From the NCBI GenBank assembly GCA_029287305.1, contig JARFRJ010000175.1, positions 1 through 8,951 on the forward strand: 8,951 nt of DNA, read 5' to 3'. The notes below the pieces were generated by a model. It made no database searches. It was not told the origin of the DNA and saw only the letters and a program-made list of their open reading frames with translations. Made by a program: the position numbers and the translations under genes. The DNA is from Hyphomonas sp. Its GTDB lineage: Bacteria; Pseudomonadota; Alphaproteobacteria; Caulobacterales; Hyphomonadaceae. Positions 7,559 through 8,951 of this stretch are shown piece after piece. Position 1 is the stretch's first letter, and each line of letters opens with the position of its first letter.

Positions 7559-7984
7559 CTATCGGCGGGCCATTGTCTTATAGTCTGCCTCGACCTCTTC
7601 ACCAATTTTCCATTTAATCCGCAAGGCATGAGCGGTAAGCTCTGTTTGAGCGGCGTCCGCCAGAGTTTGGGCCTCGATCAGCTTTTCAGCTTCTGCTTCA
7701 AAACTTTTGGCGGTGCAGCTCATCACCGACATGGCGACGATTTCCTCTTGCGTATTAGTGGTAATGCTAAGCAGGCATTCGCCATTTTGCTTCTGGCTTC
7801 CGGCAATGAAAGGATAGCCGACTGTCTGAAGATTGGCGGGCGTATATTGCCCATCAAAGCGGATTTCATAAGGAATACTGTCCGATTGTGCATGGGCCGG
7901 GCTGACCATAATCGGGGTAAGGGCGAAAAGGCCTGCCGCTAAAAATGACGTCCAGCCTTGAGTATATGTTGTTTTGTGTTTCAT
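7559..7984 (-). CDS. Small exported protein with paired cysteines, possibly TonB C-terminal-like
   Basis: The start ATG (complement of 7982-7984) is fixed by GAGGAG on the minus strand (complement of 7990-7995) 5 nt upstream; an earlier in-frame start at 8005 would lie before this site. The product has 141 residues. It begins with a clear signal peptide: basic MKHK, a hydrophobic core at about 13-28, and AHA-QS as the likely cleavage point after residue 32. The mature part has YPF at 57-59, then GEC (C70) followed by a strand-like segment LLSITTNTQEEIVAMSVMSC (C90), then F95 and an alanine/glutamate-rich helix. In sequence order this resembles TonB C-terminal-like domains of alphaproteobacteria, where a YP is followed by a G-x-C strand and a C-T-x-x-F helix start; the two cysteines could form a disulfide in the periplasm. 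No long N-terminal anchor or proline-rich arm is present, so it would not be a classical TonB. I do not recognise the exact family. Its upstream region carries Pho-box-like repeats. Confidence 0.8.
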   Translation of the reverse strand: MKHKTTYTQGWTSFLAAGLFALTPIMVSPAHAQSDSIPYEIRFDGQYTPANLQTVGYPFIAGSQKQNGECLLSITTNTQEEIVAMSVMSCTAKSFEAEAEKLIEAQTLADAAQTELTAHALRIKWKIGEEVEADYKTMARR

Positions 7985-7996
7985 GATTTCTCCTCT

Positions 7997-8060
7997 ATGA
8001 CACATTTATGACAGTCTGTCATCTATTTGTCACAAAAAAGTTATAAAAAAGTTACAAAAA
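7997..8060. promoter_or_regulatory. Cluster of Pho-box-like 11-bp repeats and TGTCA palindrome
   Basis: On the minus strand, 8014-7997 reads CTGTCATAAATGTGTCAT, 17 of 18 bases identical to the E. coli Pho box as I know it (CTGTCATAAATCTGTCAT). On the plus strand, 8016-8033 reads CTGTCATCTATTTGTCAC, another good match. The two boxes meet at a perfect palindrome, ATGACAG-T-CTGTCAT (8008-8022). On the plus strand the repeat continues in exact 11-bp steps: TGTCATCTATT (8017), TGTCACAAAAA (8028), AGTTATAAAAA (8039), AGTTACAAAAA (8050). An 11-bp period of a TGTCA-like core plus an A/T-rich spacer is the binding pattern of PhoB and related OmpR-family proteins. The actual regulator cannot be proven here. 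Confidence 0.6.
8005..8033 (-). promoter_or_regulatory. Candidate promoter for the secreted-protein gene (minus strand)
   Basis: On the minus strand GTGACA (complement of 8028-8033) and CATAAA (complement of 8005-8010) are 17 bp apart. Transcription would begin near 7998-8000, giving a short leader that still contains the GAGGAG ribosome site. The hexamers lie within the Pho-like boxes, so a protein bound at 7997-8014 would cover the -10 and start point and probably repress, while binding at 8039-8060 would sit just upstream of the -35 and could activate. Confidence 0.35.
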
Positions 8061-8061
8061 C

Positions 8062-8067
8062 TATAAT
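8062..8067 (+). promoter_or_regulatory. Perfect -10 hexamer facing right, directly after the 11-bp repeats
   Basis: TATAAT at 8062-8067 matches the consensus exactly. No -35 hexamer stands 16-18 bp upstream; instead the 11-bp Pho-like repeats run up to it. This is the layout of an activator-dependent promoter in which the regulator replaces the -35 contact. Transcription would start near 8073-8075 and run into the structured non-coding region. Confidence 0.4.
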
Positions 8068-8195
8068 ATTGTTACATAACGCCCTTTACTTCAGGCCATA
8101 TAAATATGGGTCTCATGAAGAAGACAGGGTTTTGGCCCTGCCAGAAATAGGTGTGCCCTTTTGGCGTCTAGGTCAAAATGATCCACAGGCTCAGA

Positions 8196-8245
8196 CCTGC
8201 CCTCTCTCAGGCAAAATAGAGAGGACCGGGCTCTATCCCTTTTTT
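8196..8245 (+). promoter_or_regulatory. Riboswitch-like element: glycine-aptamer 3' core with alternative hairpins and T-run
   Basis: CTCTCAGGCAAAA (8204-8216) is identical to the conserved 3' core of glycine riboswitches as I know it, and GGACCGG (8223-8229) follows as in many such aptamers, but with about six extra bases between. The usual 5' half (GGAGAG and GCCGAAGG-GCAA) is not clearly present upstream. Two stems compete for the same bases: CCTCTCT/AGAGAGG (8201-8207 with 8218-8224) and ATAGAG/CTCTAT (8216-8221 with 8231-8236). The second is followed 3 nt later by T6 (8240-8245). This could be a relict or divergent aptamer, or chance. Confidence 0.22.
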
Positions 8246-8309
8246 AGCTTCAGGCTAAAGGTGTCTCCCCACATATCATGTGTTCCTGTCTCACCGATAA
8301 AGCTTGCAG

Positions 8310-8389
8310 GTCGTTGCGCTGCCCGATGAGGCTTCCCGACCAAGCTTGTCGTTGCGCTGCCCGACCAAGCTTGTCGTTGCGCTGCCCGA
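8310..8389 (+). repeat. Short tandem repeat with a 17-bp core (25-bp period)
   Basis: GTCGTTGCGCTGCCCGA occurs three times without change at 8310-8326, 8348-8364 and 8373-8389. The last two copies are part of perfect 25-bp units that also contain the palindrome CAAGCTTG. The first spacing is 38, made by one extra 13-bp subunit: CCCGATGAGGCTT (8323-8335) next to CCCGACCAAGCTT (8336-8348 approximately). The structure points to slippage or unequal exchange of a small palindromic unit. The function is unknown. Confidence 0.7.
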
Positions 8390-8432
8390 ACCGCGCAGCT
8401 TTGTAGGTAAATGTTTTAATAGCTTATAGGCC

Positions 8433-8466
8433 AAATGGCATGACAAGCTTGGACGATATGCCATTT
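8433..8466. repeat. 9-bp-arm hairpin whose loop holds an inverted copy of the tandem-repeat segment
   Basis: AAATGGCAT (8433-8441) and ATGCCATTT (8458-8466) are perfect complements; GG/CC pairs extend the stem outward past small bulges. The 16-nt loop contains GACAAGCTTGG (8442-8452), the reverse complement of CCAAGCTTGTC at 8340-8350 and 8365-8375. No T-run adjoins it. Confidence 0.6.
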
Positions 8467-8488
8467 TGACCCTATTCAGCCTGATTTC

Positions 8489-8556
8489 CTCTCCTCTGAT
8501 GGTCAAGGGGTTTATCCGCTTGGCGGAGCTTCGCCCCCTTGACCCTCAGAGGAGAG
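8489..8556. repeat. Long inverted repeat, 22-bp arms with one mismatch
   Basis: The arms 8489-8510 and 8535-8556 are complementary at 21 of 22 positions (mismatch T8500/C8545). The arm holds the blocks CTCTCCTCTGA and GGTCAAGGGG. The 24-nt centre contains CCGC-TTG-GCGG (8516-8526), so the whole folds as one long rod. Neither side has a T-run, which argues against an intrinsic terminator. It could be a REP-like or MITE-like element, or an RNA stability stem. No target-site duplication or transposase is visible. Confidence 0.7.
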
Positions 8557-8575
8557 TAAGACGCATTCGCAAAAT

Positions 8576-8629
8576 ATGAGGCAGGCTGTGGGGGTATAGA
8601 AGGTTTATAAGAGCCTGCTTCATTTTTTT
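8576..8629 (+). terminator. Intrinsic (rho-independent) terminator
   Basis: A 12-bp stem pairs 8576-8587 (ATGAGGCAGGCT) with 8612-8623 (AGCCTGCTTCAT), including one G-T pair; the loop is 24 nt. T7 (8623-8629) follows directly. AAAA at 8571-8574 can pair with part of the T-run, so weak activity on the minus strand is possible. It ends no visible protein gene, which suggests that a non-coding transcript ends here. Confidence 0.65.
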
Positions 8630-8715
8630 AAGACTGTATCTCAGTCTCAATCTACGGGGCAGCCTCTACAGAGAATTTGCGCCCTAGCAAGGCTTGAACC
8701 CAGTCTCTTGGCCCT

Positions 8716-8748
8716 CCCCCGCTCAAATGAAGGTTCCCCCCGCTCAAA
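8716..8748. repeat. Two 12-bp direct repeats, 21 bp apart
   Basis: CCCCCGCTCAAA occurs at 8716-8727 and 8737-8748. The 21-bp period is two helical turns, so two copies of a protein would sit on one face of the DNA. The position, about 190 bp before the start of the last gene, would suit an upstream operator. No known regulator site was recognised. Confidence 0.4.
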
Positions 8749-8753
8749 CCCTC

Positions 8754-8805
8754 ACCTTTTGGTCAGGGTCTCAGGTCATAGGATAGGCGGATCGACCTAA
8801 AAGGT
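8754..8805 (+). promoter_or_regulatory. Dyad with a third copy of one arm at the downstream ribosome site
   Basis: ACCTTTTGGTC (8754-8764) pairs with GACCTAAAAGGT (8794-8805) apart from one bulged T. CACCTTTTGG at 8753-8762 is repeated exactly at 8916-8925, where its last GG is the start of the GGAG ribosome site. The segment 8796-8805 could therefore pair with either copy. A translation switch is conceivable, but a transcript covering both is not established. GACCT-AAA-AGGTC (8794-8806) is also a small palindrome by itself. Confidence 0.25.
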
Positions 8806-8879
8806 CAGTGATATCCAGATGGGTTTTTCGATATTTCTATCTTCAAGCGGCGGGGCACACTCCGTCAAACCTGAAACTT

Positions 8880-8885
8880 TAAAAT
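8880..8885 (+). promoter_or_regulatory. Possible -10 box for the gene at the window end
   Basis: TAAAAT matches five of six consensus bases and stands 51 bp before the ATG at 8936. No good -35 is present at the usual spacing. The region downstream (about 8891-8920) is nearly free of G and contains (AC)5 at 8897-8906, an unstructured leader type often seen before strongly translated genes. Confidence 0.3.
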
Positions 8886-8935
8886 CTAAACCCTGAACAC
8901 ACACACTCAAACAAACACCTTTTGGAGATACCCCC

Positions 8936-8951
8936 ATGAAAACCATCAAAT
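8936..8951 (+). CDS. Start of an unidentified protein gene, cut by the window end
   Basis: ATG at 8936 is preceded by GGAG (8924-8927) with 8 nt spacing, and the first codons read MKTIK. The basic start would fit a signal peptide or a Flp-type pilin, but five residues cannot identify the product. The long structured upstream region and the A/C-rich leader suggest a regulated, well-translated gene. Confidence 0.55.

Larger units (their letters stand above)
8074..8629 (+). ncRNA. Candidate unannotated structured RNA, from promoter to intrinsic terminator
   Basis: No convincing protein gene exists here on either strand, yet the stretch begins at a perfect -10 box and ends at a good intrinsic terminator. 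Between them I count a series of hairpins: CAGGG/CCCTG (8125-8140), AGGTC/GACCT (8170-8198), CCTCTCT/AGAGAGG (8201-8224), TTTAGC/GCTAAA (8243-8259), a 9-bp stem (8433-8466) and a 22-bp-arm stem (8489-8556). It matches none of the housekeeping RNAs I checked by eye (tmRNA, RNase P, SRP, 6S). The alternative is that promoter and terminator belong to nothing and the repeats are unrelated insertions. The 5' and 3' ends given are inferred. Confidence 0.3.

Noticed and set aside
7461..7583. 40-codon plus-strand open frame between glnE and the secreted-protein gene
   Set aside because: No good ribosome site, overlaps the 3' end of the well-supported minus-strand gene, and no recognisable features.
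8061..8091. Leftward promoter using TATTAT (complement of 8063-8068)
   Set aside because: No -35 at the usual distance, and the 11-bp repeats would then lie downstream of the start; the 8005-8033 pair fits the minus-strand gene better.
8106..8150. 14-codon open frame (MGLMKKTGFWPCQK) that could be a leader peptide
   Set aside because: The ribosome site is weak, there is no run of one amino acid and no biosynthetic gene follows; too short to call.
8027..8329. 100-codon plus-strand open frame starting with TTG
   Set aside because: It begins inside the 11-bp regulatory repeats, has no ribosome site, runs through hairpins and the first core repeat, and its product has no recognisable composition or motif.
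8291..8506. 71-codon minus-strand open frame
   Set aside because: Its C-terminal half is only a translation of the short tandem repeat (GSATT-type repeats) and its start lies in the arm of the long inverted repeat.
8680..8712. tRNA-like stretch on the minus strand (GGGTTCAAGCC)
   Set aside because: It looks like a T-loop, but the flanking bases do not form the T stem, and no acceptor, D or anticodon arms could be found.

Overview
The window looks like chromosomal DNA of an alphaproteobacterium with a moderate G+C content. The evidence is the gene order ccmF-ccmH / degP / OmpR-type response regulator / histidine kinase / glnE, which I know as a conserved arrangement in rhizobia and relatives (cycK-cycL-degP-regulator-kinase-glnE). 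The absence of ccmG between ccmF and ccmH fits the same group. A marine Hyphomonadales/Maricaulales-like host is possible, but this is a guess.

Positions 1-7420 are tightly packed and all on the + strand. The 3' end of ccmF overlaps ccmH by ATGA (cytochrome c haem ligation). After a 153-bp gap with a recognisable promoter comes a DegP/Do periplasmic protease with two PDZ domains. A response regulator with a strong GAGGAG ribosome site follows. It overlaps its sensor kinase by ATGA, and 7 nt after the kinase begins glnE, the two-headed glutamine synthetase adenylyltransferase/deadenylase. The physical links suggest that envelope quality control (degP, the two-component pair) and nitrogen control (glnE) share at least part of a transcript.

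Positions 7421-7984 hold a short convergent gap and then a small exported protein on the - strand. It has a signal peptide, two cysteines and a possible TonB-C-terminal-like fold. Its upstream region (about 7997-8067) is the most striking regulatory DNA in the window: a perfect 7-bp-arm palindrome built from TGTCAT, two back-to-back near-consensus Pho boxes, and a run of 11-bp direct repeats ending at a perfect TATAAT on the + strand.

Positions 8068-8935 contain no convincing protein gene but are densely structured. They hold a short stretch identical to the 3' core of glycine riboswitches with alternative hairpins and a T6 run, a tandem repeat containing a 17-bp core, a 9-bp-arm hairpin carrying an inverted copy of part of that repeat, a 22-bp-arm inverted repeat (one mismatch), and a good intrinsic terminator at 8576-8629. 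Promoter, structured body and terminator together suggest an unannotated RNA of about 550 nt, possibly under phosphate-type control. Alternatively the stretch is a graveyard of small repeats. After the terminator lie two 12-bp direct repeats 21 bp apart, a dyad, and a G-poor A/C-rich leader for a gene whose first five codons (MKTIK) end the window.
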